Shown here piece by piece: positions 23,986 to 33,199 of a stretch of DNA of 64,000 nucleotides. The notes under the pieces were generated by a model, which was given only the letters and a program-made list of their open reading frames with translations, searched no databases and was not told where the DNA came from. Source of the DNA: Amphritea sp. (GTDB lineage Bacteria; Pseudomonadota; Gammaproteobacteria; Pseudomonadales; Balneatricaceae); NCBI RefSeq assembly GCF_016744155.1, contig NZ_JADGEW010000011.1:1-64000 (forward strand), in the 5' to 3' direction. How positions within the stretch are numbered: position 1 is the first letter of the stretch; each line of letters starts with the position of its first letter. A program made the position numbers and the translations under genes.

Positions 23986-25349
23986 TGAACAGAGGTCAGG
24001 TAATACTGGTGGATGATGATCCGATCATCCGGCAGTCAACATCCCAATGGTTACAGATGGCGGGTTTTGAAGTGATCGTCTGTGAACGGGCGGCTGAAGC
24101 CCTGACTCATCTGAACGAGGCGTTCCCTGGCGTGTTAGTCAGCGACGTTAGAATGCCGGAAATGGATGGCCTGGAGCTGATGATGGAAGCCCGTCGTCGC
24201 ATCCCAGAGTTACCGGTGATTCTGATTACCGGTCACGGTGATGTGGACATGGCGATTGGCGCGATGCGCGATGGTGCCTATGACTTCATCGAAAAACCTT
24301 TTATTCCCGAACGCTTAGTTGAAACTATCAACAGGGCTTGCGAAAAACGTCGATTGGTATTGGAAAATCTGCGGTTGCAACAGGATTTGGCCTCCCACAG
24401 TGGTATTGATAGCAAGATCATTGGCATCTCTCCGGCAATTCAGAAACTGCGCCGGGATATACTCAAATACGCGGCATTGAATACCAATGTCATCATCTAT
24501 GGTGAAACCGGTAGCGGTAAAGAGCTGGTCGCCCAGTGCCTGCATGAGTTTAGCCCCCGCAGTGAATGTAACTTTGTACCGATTAACTGCGGTGCGATTC
24601 CGGAAACGCTGATTGAAACTGAACTCTTTGGCCATGAAGCCGGGGCGTTTACCGGTGCGTCTAAAAAGCGTACCGGTAAGTTTCAGCACGCCGATGGTGG
24701 AACCCTGCTGCTGGATGAGATTGAGAGTATGCCAGCCAGTTTGCAGGTGAAAATCCTGCGTAGCCTGCAAGAGGGGGTGATAGAACCCTTGGGTTCTAAT
24801 AAACAGATTTCTGTTGATCTGCGTATCGTGGCGGCCTCAAAAGCAGACCTTTCGGTGGAGGAAAACTTTCGCCAGGATCTCTATTACCGACTGAATGTGT
24901 CCTGCCTTTACCTATCACCACTGCGGGAACGTACTGAAGATATTCCTCTGTTGTTTGAGTATTACGCCCGTCAGTCGGCAACTCAGCATGAACGGGAATT
25001 GCGCAGGGTCACCCGGCAGGATCTGATCAATCTACAACAGCACGCCTGGCCAGGAAATGTGCGGGAGCTGAAGAATATTGCGGTGCGTTATGCTCTGGAT
25101 GGTTCGCTGCCGGTGGTAGATCTGCTTTATCCTGAAATGATAGAGCCTGTTGATGTCACTCAGGTTGATAGCTCCCTGTCTTTGGGTGCCCAGGTCGCCA
25201 ACTTTGAGTACAAAGTGATCTGTGAAGCGCTACGTCAGCATCGGGGTAATATCAAAGCGGTGATGGAGATGCTTGATCTGCCACGCCGGACCCTGAACCA
25301 GAAAATGGTGAAGTACCAGATCGAACGCACTGATTTTGTTGATGAGTAG
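23985..25349 (+). CDS. DctD-like sigma-54-dependent response regulator
   Basis: The 454-aa regulator has a receiver (about 1-120, phospho-Asp in [11 protein letters not shown]), an AAA+ domain (about 145-375; [23 protein letters not shown]) and a Fis-type C-terminal DNA-binding helix pair ([20 protein letters not shown]). It is translationally coupled to the kinase gene before it. A sigma-54 promoter at 25611-25626 and an inverted repeat upstream of it lie between this gene and the TAXI TRAP genes and are its probable target. Confidence 0.93.
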   Translation: MNRGQVILVDDDPIIRQSTSQWLQMAGFEVIVCERAAEALTHLNEAFPGVLVSDVRMPEMDGLELMMEARRRIPELPVILITGHGDVDMAIGAMRDGAYDFIEKPFIPERLVETINRACEKRRLVLENLRLQQDLASHSGIDSKIIGISPAIQKLRRDILKYAALNTNVIIYGETGSGKELVAQCLHEFSPRSECNFVPINCGAIPETLIETELFGHEAGAFTGASKKRTGKFQHADGGTLLLDEIESMPASLQVKILRSLQEGVIEPLGSNKQISVDLRIVAASKADLSVEENFRQDLYYRLNVSCLYLSPLRERTEDIPLLFEYYARQSATQHERELRRVTRQDLINLQQHAWPGNVRELKNIAVRYALDGSLPVVDLLYPEMIEPVDVTQVDSSLSLGAQVANFEYKVICEALRQHRGNIKAVMEMLDLPRRTLNQKMVKYQIERTDFVDE

Positions 25350-25480
25350 ATAAGCAGGCTAAGTTGATGAGTAGGCAAAAAATGGCTCATTGCCTGTTTT
25401 AAGAGCAAAACCTGGGTATCAACAGGATATTCCGGTCCGATTTACATCATCCGCATAGCGGCTTTGTCGCTATTTAGTCT

Positions 25481-25540
25481 TTAGTAAGCAAGAAGTTGCT
25501 CATCGGTTTGGTGGCTAATAGGCTGTTTTTTGCTTACTAA
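25481..25540. promoter_or_regulatory. Inverted repeat, candidate DctD-like activator site
   Basis: TTAGTAAGCAA (25481-25491) and TTGCTTACTAA (25530-25540) are perfect inverted copies with centres 49 bp apart. They lie about 70-130 bp upstream of the sigma-54 promoter, where enhancer-binding proteins normally bind. Confidence 0.45.
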
Positions 25541-25610
25541 TCTTTCTTTGAATTTTTATAAGTAGTAAATTATTTATATTTATCAATTGGTTATGATTTA
25601 ATTATCAGCT

Positions 25611-25626
25611 TGGCATCCACATTGCT
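25611..25626 (+). promoter_or_regulatory. Sigma-54 promoter of the TAXI TRAP operon
   Basis: TGGCATCCACATTGCT fits TGGCAC-N5-TTGCW with GG and GC correctly spaced. The predicted start is near 25637, 35 bp before the coding start. The preceding gene encodes a sigma-54 activator. Confidence 0.72.
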
Positions 25627-25671
25627 TTATATAGGGTACGAACAATAAAAACCCGAGAGAAGGAATCTAAA

Positions 25672-26700
25672 ATGCAAAGCAGTAAACGAACTCTGATAAA
25701 AGGTCTGGGTGTTGCCGTTGCACTGAGTGCTACTTTAGGCAGTGCAGCGTTGGTTCAGGCAGAGGAGAAGCGTTCCTATATTCTGGCCACTGCTTCTACC
25801 GGTGGAACATACTATCCAGTAGGTGTTGCTTTGGCGACGCTGACCAAGGTAAAGCTAGAGCCTAAATATAAAGTGTCACTGTCGGCGATCAATTCGGCAG
25901 GTTCCGGCGAAAACATAAAGCTCTTAGGCGAGAATGAAGCCCAGTTTGCTATTCTGCAGGGCTTATATGGGGCTTGGGCATGGAGTGGTGAAGGCTCTCT
26001 GAAGTCTTCCGGTCCTCAAACACATCTCCGTTCTGTCTCAATGTTGTGGCAAAACGTTGAGCAGTTTGCGGTGAAGTCTGATCTGGTCAAAAGCGGTACG
26101 ATTGCTGATCTGGCTGAACTGAAAGGCAAGAAATTCTCTATCGGTAAGAAAAACTCAGGCACAGAAGGTTCCGGCCGTCAGATTCTTGGTGGCCTGGGAA
26201 TGGAAGCTGATAGCTTAGATCTGGCTTATATGGGCTATGGACCGAGTGCTGATGCGCTACAAAATGGCACTATCAATGGTATGAACATCCCTTCAGGTGT
26301 ACCAACCTCCGCAATCACCCGTGCTTATGCGGCACTGGGTAGCGATATGACGGTGCTGGACTTTACTGACGAGCAGATTAAAGAAGCTAACGGTGGCTAT
26401 AAGCTGTGGACTCGTTATGTGATTCCGGCCAATACATATCCGGGTCAGACCAAAGACATCAACACAATGGCGCAGCCAAACTTCCTGGCAGTGAGAGATG
26501 ATGTGTCGGAAGAAGATGTTTACCTGCTGACTAAAACTGTTTATGAAAACCTACCGTTCCTGAACGGCATCCATAAGGCAACCAAAGCGATGGCACTTGA
26601 AAAAGCGATTGCTGGCCTGCCACTTCCACTACACCCAGGTGCGGCTCGTTACTACAAAGAAGCCGGTCTGACTATCCCTGCACACCTCATCGCTAAGTAA
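25672..26700 (+). CDS. TAXI family TRAP transporter solute-binding protein
   Basis: The 342-aa periplasmic protein has a signal peptide (about residues 1-30, ending VQAEE) and the TAXI signature ATASTGGTYYPVGVALAT just after it. It captures the substrate for the fused membrane subunit encoded next. TAXI systems take up small organic anions; 2-oxoglutarate is one known ligand. An intercistronic terminator-like hairpin (26713-26740) may allow this gene to be transcribed in excess of the permease. Strong start: GAGAGAAGG before ATG. Confidence 0.92.
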   Translation: MQSSKRTLIKGLGVAVALSATLGSAALVQAEEKRSYILATASTGGTYYPVGVALATLTKVKLEPKYKVSLSAINSAGSGENIKLLGENEAQFAILQGLYGAWAWSGEGSLKSSGPQTHLRSVSMLWQNVEQFAVKSDLVKSGTIADLAELKGKKFSIGKKNSGTEGSGRQILGGLGMEADSLDLAYMGYGPSADALQNGTINGMNIPSGVPTSAITRAYAALGSDMTVLDFTDEQIKEANGGYKLWTRYVIPANTYPGQTKDINTMAQPNFLAVRDDVSEEDVYLLTKTVYENLPFLNGIHKATKAMALEKAIAGLPLPLHPGAARYYKEAGLTIPAHLIAK

Positions 26701-26712
26701 CTTTGCGACCTT

Positions 26713-26740
26713 GGCAGGCTCTGCTGAGCCTGCCTTTTTT
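26713..26740 (+). terminator. Intercistronic terminator between TRAP binding protein and permease
   Basis: GGCAGGCTC-TGCT-GAGCCTGCC followed by six T residues is a textbook rho-independent terminator. It lies between two genes of the same operon, 24 bp before the permease start, so it is probably partial and sets a higher level of the binding protein. Confidence 0.8.
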
Positions 26741-26763
26741 CCTGTTTTATATGGAAGACCGTT

Positions 26764-28914
26764 ATGAGTACTATCGATACCCAAACCGACCAGGAAACGG
26801 CTGAAAAACTCAAGAGTCTGGAGCTTGTACAGCGTCTTGATTCTTCCCCGACGGGTCGTTTTATCTATTGGGCTGGCGTTGTTTTTGCGCTGGTGCATAT
26901 CTATTTTAATACCCTGAGTACTGTTTCAGAACTGTGGGTTTCTGCCATACACTTTGGTGGTTTTGCTCTGCTATGTGCCCTGATGGTACCGATGGTTCGT
27001 TGCAAGACTGATGCTGGGCGTCATCTGACGCTTCTACTGGATATTCTGTTAGGCAGTGCGGCGGTTTTCTGTGCTATCTATCTGATCGGCTTCGAAGATG
27101 CGCTTTATGAAAGGGGTGTAAAGTTTGCCCAGCTAGATTGGGTGTTCTCGATCTGTGCGATCTTTATCTCTTTGGAGATGGCGCGTAGAACCACCGGCTG
27201 GTTTATCCCCTGCATGATTCTGGTGGCCCTGACCTACGTTTTTTGGTGGGGGCAGTATGTTGATGGCATCTTTGGTTTCCCTGGATTGAGCCTCGAAACC
27301 TTGCTGTTTCGTAGCTACTTCTCCTCTGAAGGGATGTTTGGGCAGATCGCCCGAATCTCCTGGACCTATGTGTTTATGTTTATCTTGTTCGGTGCCTTTC
27401 TGGTGAAGTCTGGCGCGGGCGATTTTATTATTGAGCTGTCACGTTGTGCGGCGGGTCGTATGGTCGGTGGGCCTGGGTTTGTAGCAGTACTGGGGTCCGG
27501 ATTGATGGGCTCTGTATCGGGGTCTTCTGTGGCTAATACCGTATCAACCGGTGTGATTACCATTCCATTGATGCAGAAAGCAGGCTTTCCTGCTCGCTTT
27601 GCTGCGGGAGTAGAAGCGGCTGCCTCTACCGGTGGACAGCTTATGCCGCCGGTGATGGGTGCCGGAGCCTTTATCATGGCGTCTTATACTCAGATTCCTT
27701 ATGTTGATGTGATCGCGGTTGCAGCACTACCGGCGTTGCTTTACTTCCTGTCGGTTGGTTTTTTCGTCCGGGTGGAAGCGATGCGTAGTCAGGCGCATGC
27801 GGTCGAGCTGGAAACACGTCCTATAGGTGAAGTATTTCGCGACGGCTGGCACTACCTATTACCTCTTGTGGTCTTGGTGAGCTTGCTGATCTATGGCTTT
27901 ACGCCCACCTATGCTGCGGGCATCGCAATTATTTCGGTGGTTGTGTCTTCCTGGTTATCTAAGCATCCAATGGGTATTAAGGATGTCTTTGATGCATTGG
28001 CGCAGGGCTCAAAAAATATGGCCACCACCGCGATGCTATTAGTCGCCGTTGGCCTGGTAGTCAACGTCGTGGCAATGACCGGCATTGGTAATACTTTCTC
28101 ACTGATGGTTGCTGAGTGGGCGGGAGGCAGTCTGCTGATCACCATTATGCTGGTAGCGCTGGCATCCTTGATTTTAGGTATGGGATTACCGGTTACCGCT
28201 TCTTATATTGTGTTGGCGACACTGTCAGCGCCGGCGTTGTATAACCTGATTGCTGAGATGCAGCTGATCGATATGATGGTCAGTGGTACTTTGCCTGAAA
28301 TTGCTCGCACTATCTTCCTGCTGGTGGATGTCGATAAGGCTGCTTTGCTGGCTGATCCGATGAGTAAGCTTGATGCTCAGCAATTGCTGGCATTGGTTCC
28401 CGGGGATTTTAAAGGTCAGTTACTGGAGCAGGCGATTGATCCGGCCCGGTTAGCCATGATTCTGTTGTCAGCACATATGATAATTTTCTGGCTGTCACAG
28501 GATTCGAATGTCACTCCGCCAGTGTGCCTAACCGCATTTGCAGCAGCGGCTATCGCCAAAACACCACCGATGGCAACAGGTTTTACCGCTTGGAAAATAG
28601 CTAAAGGACTGTATATCGTGCCGTTGCTGTTTGCCTATACCAACTTTATTGGTGGAACGACGATGGAGGTGCTCAGTGTATTCTTCTTCTCCGTTTTCGG
28701 TATCTATGCGTTGGTCGGCTTTATGGAAGGCTATTTGGAAAGTCCGCTTAATCTTGTGTTGCGAGTTATCTCGGGAATAACCGGAGTCGCAATGTTATGG
28801 CCACATGGCGAATGGTGGATCAGTACCCTCGCTTTACTAGGTTTCTTAGCGCTATTTATCTATAGCCGTTTTCGCCTCGAGGAACCTGAGGGGTCGGCGG
28901 TTACGACTGGGTAA
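26764..28914 (+). CDS. TRAP transporter fused permease (4TM/12TM)
   Basis: The 716-aa protein combines the small (DctQ-like, four helices, about 40-160) and large (DctM-like, about 175-690) TRAP membrane subunits in one chain, as is typical of TAXI systems. It carries conserved VSGSSVANTVSTG, GVEAAASTGGQLMPPVMGAGAF and LGMGLPVTASY segments. It uses an ion gradient to import the ligand delivered by the preceding binding protein. A rho-independent terminator follows at 28931. Confidence 0.93.
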   Translation: MSTIDTQTDQETAEKLKSLELVQRLDSSPTGRFIYWAGVVFALVHIYFNTLSTVSELWVSAIHFGGFALLCALMVPMVRCKTDAGRHLTLLLDILLGSAAVFCAIYLIGFEDALYERGVKFAQLDWVFSICAIFISLEMARRTTGWFIPCMILVALTYVFWWGQYVDGIFGFPGLSLETLLFRSYFSSEGMFGQIARISWTYVFMFILFGAFLVKSGAGDFIIELSRCAAGRMVGGPGFVAVLGSGLMGSVSGSSVANTVSTGVITIPLMQKAGFPARFAAGVEAAASTGGQLMPPVMGAGAFIMASYTQIPYVDVIAVAALPALLYFLSVGFFVRVEAMRSQAHAVELETRPIGEVFRDGWHYLLPLVVLVSLLIYGFTPTYAAGIAIISVVVSSWLSKHPMGIKDVFDALAQGSKNMATTAMLLVAVGLVVNVVAMTGIGNTFSLMVAEWAGGSLLITIMLVALASLILGMGLPVTASYIVLATLSAPALYNLIAEMQLIDMMVSGTLPEIARTIFLLVDVDKAALLADPMSKLDAQQLLALVPGDFKGQLLEQAIDPARLAMILLSAHMIIFWLSQDSNVTPPVCLTAFAAAAIAKTPPMATGFTAWKIAKGLYIVPLLFAYTNFIGGTTMEVLSVFFFSVFGIYALVGFMEGYLESPLNLVLRVISGITGVAMLWPHGEWWISTLALLGFLALFIYSRFRLEEPEGSAVTTG

Positions 28915-28930
28915 GCACTGTTGGACTATT

Positions 28931-28958
28931 AAAAACCGGCCTTAATGGCCGGTTTTTT
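28931..28958 (+). terminator. Rho-independent terminator after the TRAP operon
   Basis: ACCGGCC-TTAAT-GGCCGGT flanked by A- and T-runs lies 17 bp after the permease stop. Confidence 0.85.
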
Positions 28959-29228
28959 GCTTTTTAGGAAAATTATTATCTAATATCTCTTATTGAATCG
29001 CTGACAATTTGTTAGATTGTCTTTATACACTCAGCATTCAGTTTTGGATGTGACGCTTTGCCAGCTTGTTTTGAAGTGATAGTCAGTAAATACAGGCTGA
29101 TCTGATATGTGGCTCCCGACAGAGGATTGTTTTGGTCGCCAGTTTTCTGCTGAGTTCCAGGGGAATGAGGCAGTACAAAATGCAAAGAAGAGTTTAGAAA
29201 TAACCTCTTCAGGCTTACGGCAGGGATT
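28959..29228. other. 270-bp promoter region of the Sel1/SPOR gene set
   Basis: No gene is seen. It contains an imperfect palindrome GACAAT-TTGTTAG-ATTGTC (29003-29021), an AT-rich stretch before it, and a Shine-Dalgarno AGGGA just before the next start. Confidence 0.35.
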
Positions 29229-30656
29229 ATGTACAAACAAGAAAAAAATATGTTTCGTATTCCAACATTTATCGGTCTGGGTTCAGCGCTGATATTCTCT
29301 TCTATAGCGATCGCCAGTGATGAAAATAGCGGTGATTGTTATCAGCTTTTTTCTGCTGAAAATTACTCGTTAGCCAAACAGCAATGTCAGGAACTGGCTG
29401 AACTAGGCGATGCGAAAGCGGCTTTTCTTCTGGCAAATATCTACTATCAGGGGCTGGATACCAATCAGGAAGATCAGCGTGGCCTGTTCTGGGATCACAT
29501 TGCGGCTGAGAAAGGGCATCCGGAATCAGCTTATCGTCTGGGACTGGCCTACCAGCTAGGTCAGGGGGTTAGTCAAAGTAACAGTAAAGCGCGTAACTGG
29601 TATCAGCAAGCGGCGTTAGCCCAACATTCAAAGGCGCAAAAACTGCTGGCAAACATGTTTGAATCGGGCGCTGCGGGAGAGAAAAATCCTTCACGTGCAT
29701 ATCAATGGTATATGAGAGCTGCCCAACAGGGGTTAGCTGATGCGCAGCTTAAAGTTGGCTCAATGTTACTAGATGGTAGAGGTGTTGAGGCAAACCGGGC
29801 CTCTGCGCAGCATTGGATACGAAAAGCAGCCACCGCTGGTAACGCAAACGCTCAGGCCGCTCTGGGGGTTATGCTGACAGAAATTGATCCGGCAGAAAGC
29901 CTTAGTTGGTATGAACGTTCGGCAGAGCAGGGTAATGGGGTCGCACTACAGAATCTGGCCTTGGTCTATTACGTAGGTCAGGGTGTTGAAGTTGATCATC
30001 CACGGGCTGTCGAACTCGCTCAACGAGCTGTTGATACAGGTAATAAAGAAGCGGTTTCTCTGTTGAGTCTGATGCGTCTTGAGACGGAGCAGCAAAAAGT
30101 TATTGAACTGCAAGCTGAGCAACAGAAACTATCACAGCAGATTATTGCATCTATACCTGAAAAAACAGCTGATGAACGGCCACTACCGTTAGCTCCGCTT
30201 TCTAATGACACTGTTCTGGCTGAACCATCAGCAGGTTATTCTGAACCTGAGCCTGAGGCCTTGTCGAAAAAAGAGCCCGAAGCAGTACCTCAAATTGAGC
30301 GTAAGTCTGAACCCGTATCTCAATCGGGTAATCCGTATCGTCTTAAGGATGGTTGGGTGATGCGTCAGTCACCACCTCGTTTTACTATTCAGCTGCTGTA
30401 TGGAAAAGAAGAGCTCGGCGTACTTAACTATATCAAACAGCATAAATTGCCGGATTCGGTTCGATATTTCCGTACTCAAAGGGAAGCCGGACTTTTCTAT
30501 GTGCTGGTATATGGAGACTATGGCACCATCGATGCAGCCCGCGAAGCTCTGGACGATATTCCGGAATTGGCCCAAAAGTCTCACTGGATCCGTAAGTATC
30601 GCCGCCTTCAGGAGCTGTATCTTGCACCTGATTCTTATGGAGTAGCCGGACAGTAG
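29229..30656 (+). CDS. Sel1-repeat protein with C-terminal SPOR domain (copy 1)
   Basis: The 475-aa protein has a signal peptide (about 8-30), at least six Sel1-like repeats (about 35-265; typical GDAKAAFLLANIYYQG, HPESAYRLGLAYQLGQGV), a Glu/Pro/Ser-rich linker (about 290-370) and a C-terminal SPOR-type domain (RFTIQLLYG ... HWIRKYRRL, about 385-470). SPOR domains bind denuded septal peptidoglycan, while Sel1 repeats mediate protein contacts, so an envelope or division-site role is likely but inferred. It is the first of three similar genes in a row. AGGGA precedes the ATG. Confidence 0.8.
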   Translation: MYKQEKNMFRIPTFIGLGSALIFSSIAIASDENSGDCYQLFSAENYSLAKQQCQELAELGDAKAAFLLANIYYQGLDTNQEDQRGLFWDHIAAEKGHPESAYRLGLAYQLGQGVSQSNSKARNWYQQAALAQHSKAQKLLANMFESGAAGEKNPSRAYQWYMRAAQQGLADAQLKVGSMLLDGRGVEANRASAQHWIRKAATAGNANAQAALGVMLTEIDPAESLSWYERSAEQGNGVALQNLALVYYVGQGVEVDHPRAVELAQRAVDTGNKEAVSLLSLMRLETEQQKVIELQAEQQKLSQQIIASIPEKTADERPLPLAPLSNDTVLAEPSAGYSEPEPEALSKKEPEAVPQIERKSEPVSQSGNPYRLKDGWVMRQSPPRFTIQLLYGKEELGVLNYIKQHKLPDSVRYFRTQREAGLFYVLVYGDYGTIDAAREALDDIPELAQKSHWIRKYRRLQELYLAPDSYGVAGQ

Positions 30657-30686
30657 GCCTGGCTGTTGTCACTATTTGGAATAGAT

Positions 30687-31943
30687 ATGCCTCGAATATT
30701 TTATGCGCTTTTGACCCTGTCTTTACTTTGGTCAGCAGTTTCTCAGGCCCAGGATCAACAATGCCTTACGCTTTATCAGACTAAGCAGTTTAGCGCTGCT
30801 TTTAAACAGTGTATGCCGCTGGCTGAGCAAGGGGATGGGGAAGCAAGTTTTATTATATCCAGCCTCTACACTCAGGGTGGTATTAATCGTCCGGCAAACC
30901 TGGGAAAAGCGCTTACATGGTTAACCCGTTCTGCTGAACAGGGCTATGGTCCTGGTTGTTATAATCTGGCAGTACTTTATGAAAGAGGCGAAGTGGTTGA
31001 GCGTGACGACTCTACAGCCTTTAAGTGGTATCTGCGGGGCAGTGAACAGGGCGATGTGCCAAGCCAGCTGAAGACTGGTATCGCTTATCTCAAAGGGGTA
31101 GGGACTGAGCAAAGCCTGAATCAGGCTGGACGCTGGCTCGGGCATGCCGCCGCCGCAGGTGATCAGAGTGCGCAGACGACACTGGCTGCTCTGCTGTCAT
31201 CCACAGAACCACAGAAAGCTGTTGAGCTATTCCATAAAGCTGCCGTTCAACACAACCCTTACGCGCATTATCAATTGGCCTTGATCTATAGTGAACCAAA
31301 ATTGGAGCAGTCACAGGATCTTGATAAAGCCCTGATGCACGCCAGTGAAAGTATGCGTCTGGGACACGTACCTGCCAATGCCCTGGTAGAGAGCCTGAAT
31401 CAGCAATCAGAGTTATCGAGATCAAAGAGATCTGATGCTTTATCTGAAACTGATAACAAGGCAGGCGTACAAACTGATCTGGCTTTGGTTGTGATGAAAA
31501 AGACTGAGGTTTCAAATGTCGTTGCTCTGGAAACTGCTGAATCAGAAGTGCCTGAAGTACCGGACGTAACATTGAAACCGCAGCAAACTAAAAGCGACAC
31601 GGTTATCGGTAACGATTCAATGGGGTCTATAGGTAACGGTTTACGTGATTTCAAATGGCTGAAGTCACAGTCTTCAGGACGTTACGTTCTTCAATTGATT
31701 CAGTTGGCAAAAGTCAGTTCAGTCAAAAAGTTTCTGAAAGATAATAAACTTGAAGGCCGGGCAAACTATTTCAGAGTGCTGACCAACGCCGGCAGGGTGT
31801 ATGTAGTGCTGTATGCTGATTCAGCAAGCACACCTGCTGAAGCAAGAAAGCTGGCAAAAAATCAGTTACCAGCCTCGATCTCTGATCAGGTTTGGTTTCG
31901 GTCATACGGGGCGATACAGAATGCTTATCAACCAGCAGACTGA
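30687..31943 (+). CDS. Sel1-repeat protein with C-terminal SPOR-like domain (copy 2)
   Basis: About 418 aa from ATG 30687; an in-frame TTG at 30666 would add seven residues. A signal peptide (ending SQAQDQ), five or so Sel1 repeats (EASFIISSLYTQGG, GPGCYNLAVLYERGEVV), a Ser/Glu-rich linker and a C-terminal SPOR-like domain (RYVLQLIQLAKVSSVKKFL ... VWFRSYGAIQNAY) repeat the plan of the preceding gene. It starts 30 bp after that gene and precedes a third by 30 bp, so the set is probably one operon. Confidence 0.8.
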   Translation: MPRIFYALLTLSLLWSAVSQAQDQQCLTLYQTKQFSAAFKQCMPLAEQGDGEASFIISSLYTQGGINRPANLGKALTWLTRSAEQGYGPGCYNLAVLYERGEVVERDDSTAFKWYLRGSEQGDVPSQLKTGIAYLKGVGTEQSLNQAGRWLGHAAAAGDQSAQTTLAALLSSTEPQKAVELFHKAAVQHNPYAHYQLALIYSEPKLEQSQDLDKALMHASESMRLGHVPANALVESLNQQSELSRSKRSDALSETDNKAGVQTDLALVVMKKTEVSNVVALETAESEVPEVPDVTLKPQQTKSDTVIGNDSMGSIGNGLRDFKWLKSQSSGRYVLQLIQLAKVSSVKKFLKDNKLEGRANYFRVLTNAGRVYVVLYADSASTPAEARKLAKNQLPASISDQVWFRSYGAIQNAYQPAD

Positions 31944-31973
31944 CCCCCCTGCAAGCTTATTAAAGGATTAATA

Positions 31974-33161
31974 ATGTTTAACCGGTTAAGAGTAATTCTT
32001 ACCTCCGTTTTGCTTCTTAGTTCGACGTCTGTAATTGCAACGGATCTGGAGCGTTGCCAGACTCTTTTCCTTAAGGGCGAGATCGGACCTGCGTATCAGG
32101 CTTGTCTCCCACTGGCGCAAGTGGGTGATGTACAGGCAGCTTTTAATATCGCTCGTTTGCAGGCAATTGGTCTTGAAGGAACTCCTGATTGGAGAAAAGT
32201 CGTTAAATGGCTGACAGTTTCAGCGGCCGGTAAACATCATGAGGCCGCTTATAATCTGGCCATCGCTTATCAACTGGGTAAAGGTGTAACTGCAGATCAG
32301 CAACAAGCACTTAAATATTATCAACAATCGGCAGAGCTGGGGAATTCCAAAGCGATGCGCAACCTGGCGCTTCTTTATGAAAAGGGAGAGGGGATAGAAA
32401 AAGATCTTGATCAAGCTTTTAGTTTATATCAGCGTTCGGCAGAGCAGGGGCTGACCGATAGTCAGTTAAAAACCGGTTTGATGTTATTACAGGGTGAGGG
32501 TGTCGAGAAAGATCCACAAGCCGCAAGATACTGGATCGAATTGGCGGCAGAGTCCGGTGATGACAAAGCCCAGCTAGCGCTGGGAGTGTTGCTCATTGAT
32601 TTCGACCCCTATAGGGCTATCCATTGGTACAATCAGGCGGTATCCCAGGGTAATCCGTATGCGGCTCATAATTTGGCGCTAGTCTATTTTGAGGGCACTG
32701 GGGTTCCGGTGGATATGATGCATGCATTAGCCTACGCCGAGACCAGTAATGAGTTAGGTAATGGTCTCAGTGCCGCGCTATATCAAAAAATTCTAGCTCG
32801 GTTACAGCAAACAATAGTGAGTGATCCGCAATCTATATCTAAGCCGCTGGCAATTGTGGAGTCGGATAGACCTCGTTTCGAGGAAAAAAACCTGGAATGG
32901 TTAAAGGCTCAACCGGCCCGTCATTATGTGGTTCAGCTAGCAAGATTGAATAGCCATAACAGTGCTGAGAGTTTTCTTCAGGAACAGGGGCTGTTAAATA
33001 CCGCCCATGCGGTAGTACTTGATAGCCATGATTATGTAGTTTTGCTTAAACAAGGCTTCAGCGATAGAGCTACAGCGCAGAATGCGCTAAAGGTAATACT
33101 GCCGAAATCTTTAACGAAAGATGCCTGGATAAGAAGCTATCGCTCACTCTATACGCACTAA
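31974..33161 (+). CDS. Sel1-repeat protein with C-terminal SPOR-like domain (copy 3)
   Basis: The 395-aa product has a signal peptide (about 1-22), six Sel1 repeats (VQAAFNIARLQAIG, HEAAYNLAIAYQLGKGV, SKAMRNLALLYEKGEGI) and a C-terminal SPOR-like region (HYVVQLARLNSHNSAESFL ... AWIRSYRSLYTH). Its linker is much shorter than in copies 1 and 2. AAAGGA precedes the start. The repetition in tandem implies duplication followed by divergence; the specific partners are unknown. Confidence 0.8.
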   Translation: MFNRLRVILTSVLLLSSTSVIATDLERCQTLFLKGEIGPAYQACLPLAQVGDVQAAFNIARLQAIGLEGTPDWRKVVKWLTVSAAGKHHEAAYNLAIAYQLGKGVTADQQQALKYYQQSAELGNSKAMRNLALLYEKGEGIEKDLDQAFSLYQRSAEQGLTDSQLKTGLMLLQGEGVEKDPQAARYWIELAAESGDDKAQLALGVLLIDFDPYRAIHWYNQAVSQGNPYAAHNLALVYFEGTGVPVDMMHALAYAETSNELGNGLSAALYQKILARLQQTIVSDPQSISKPLAIVESDRPRFEEKNLEWLKAQPARHYVVQLARLNSHNSAESFLQEQGLLNTAHAVVLDSHDYVVLLKQGFSDRATAQNALKVILPKSLTKDAWIRSYRSLYTH

Positions 33162-33199
33162 ACCTTTTTAAGAATGCACTGTAATCTGGCTAACCGCTT

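Larger units (their letters stand above)
25350..25671. other. 322-bp regulatory intergenic region upstream of the TRAP genes
   Basis: No gene is seen. It contains a perfect 11-bp inverted repeat (25481-25491 with 25530-25540), an AT-rich stretch, and a -24/-12 promoter (25611-25626). Confidence 0.6.
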
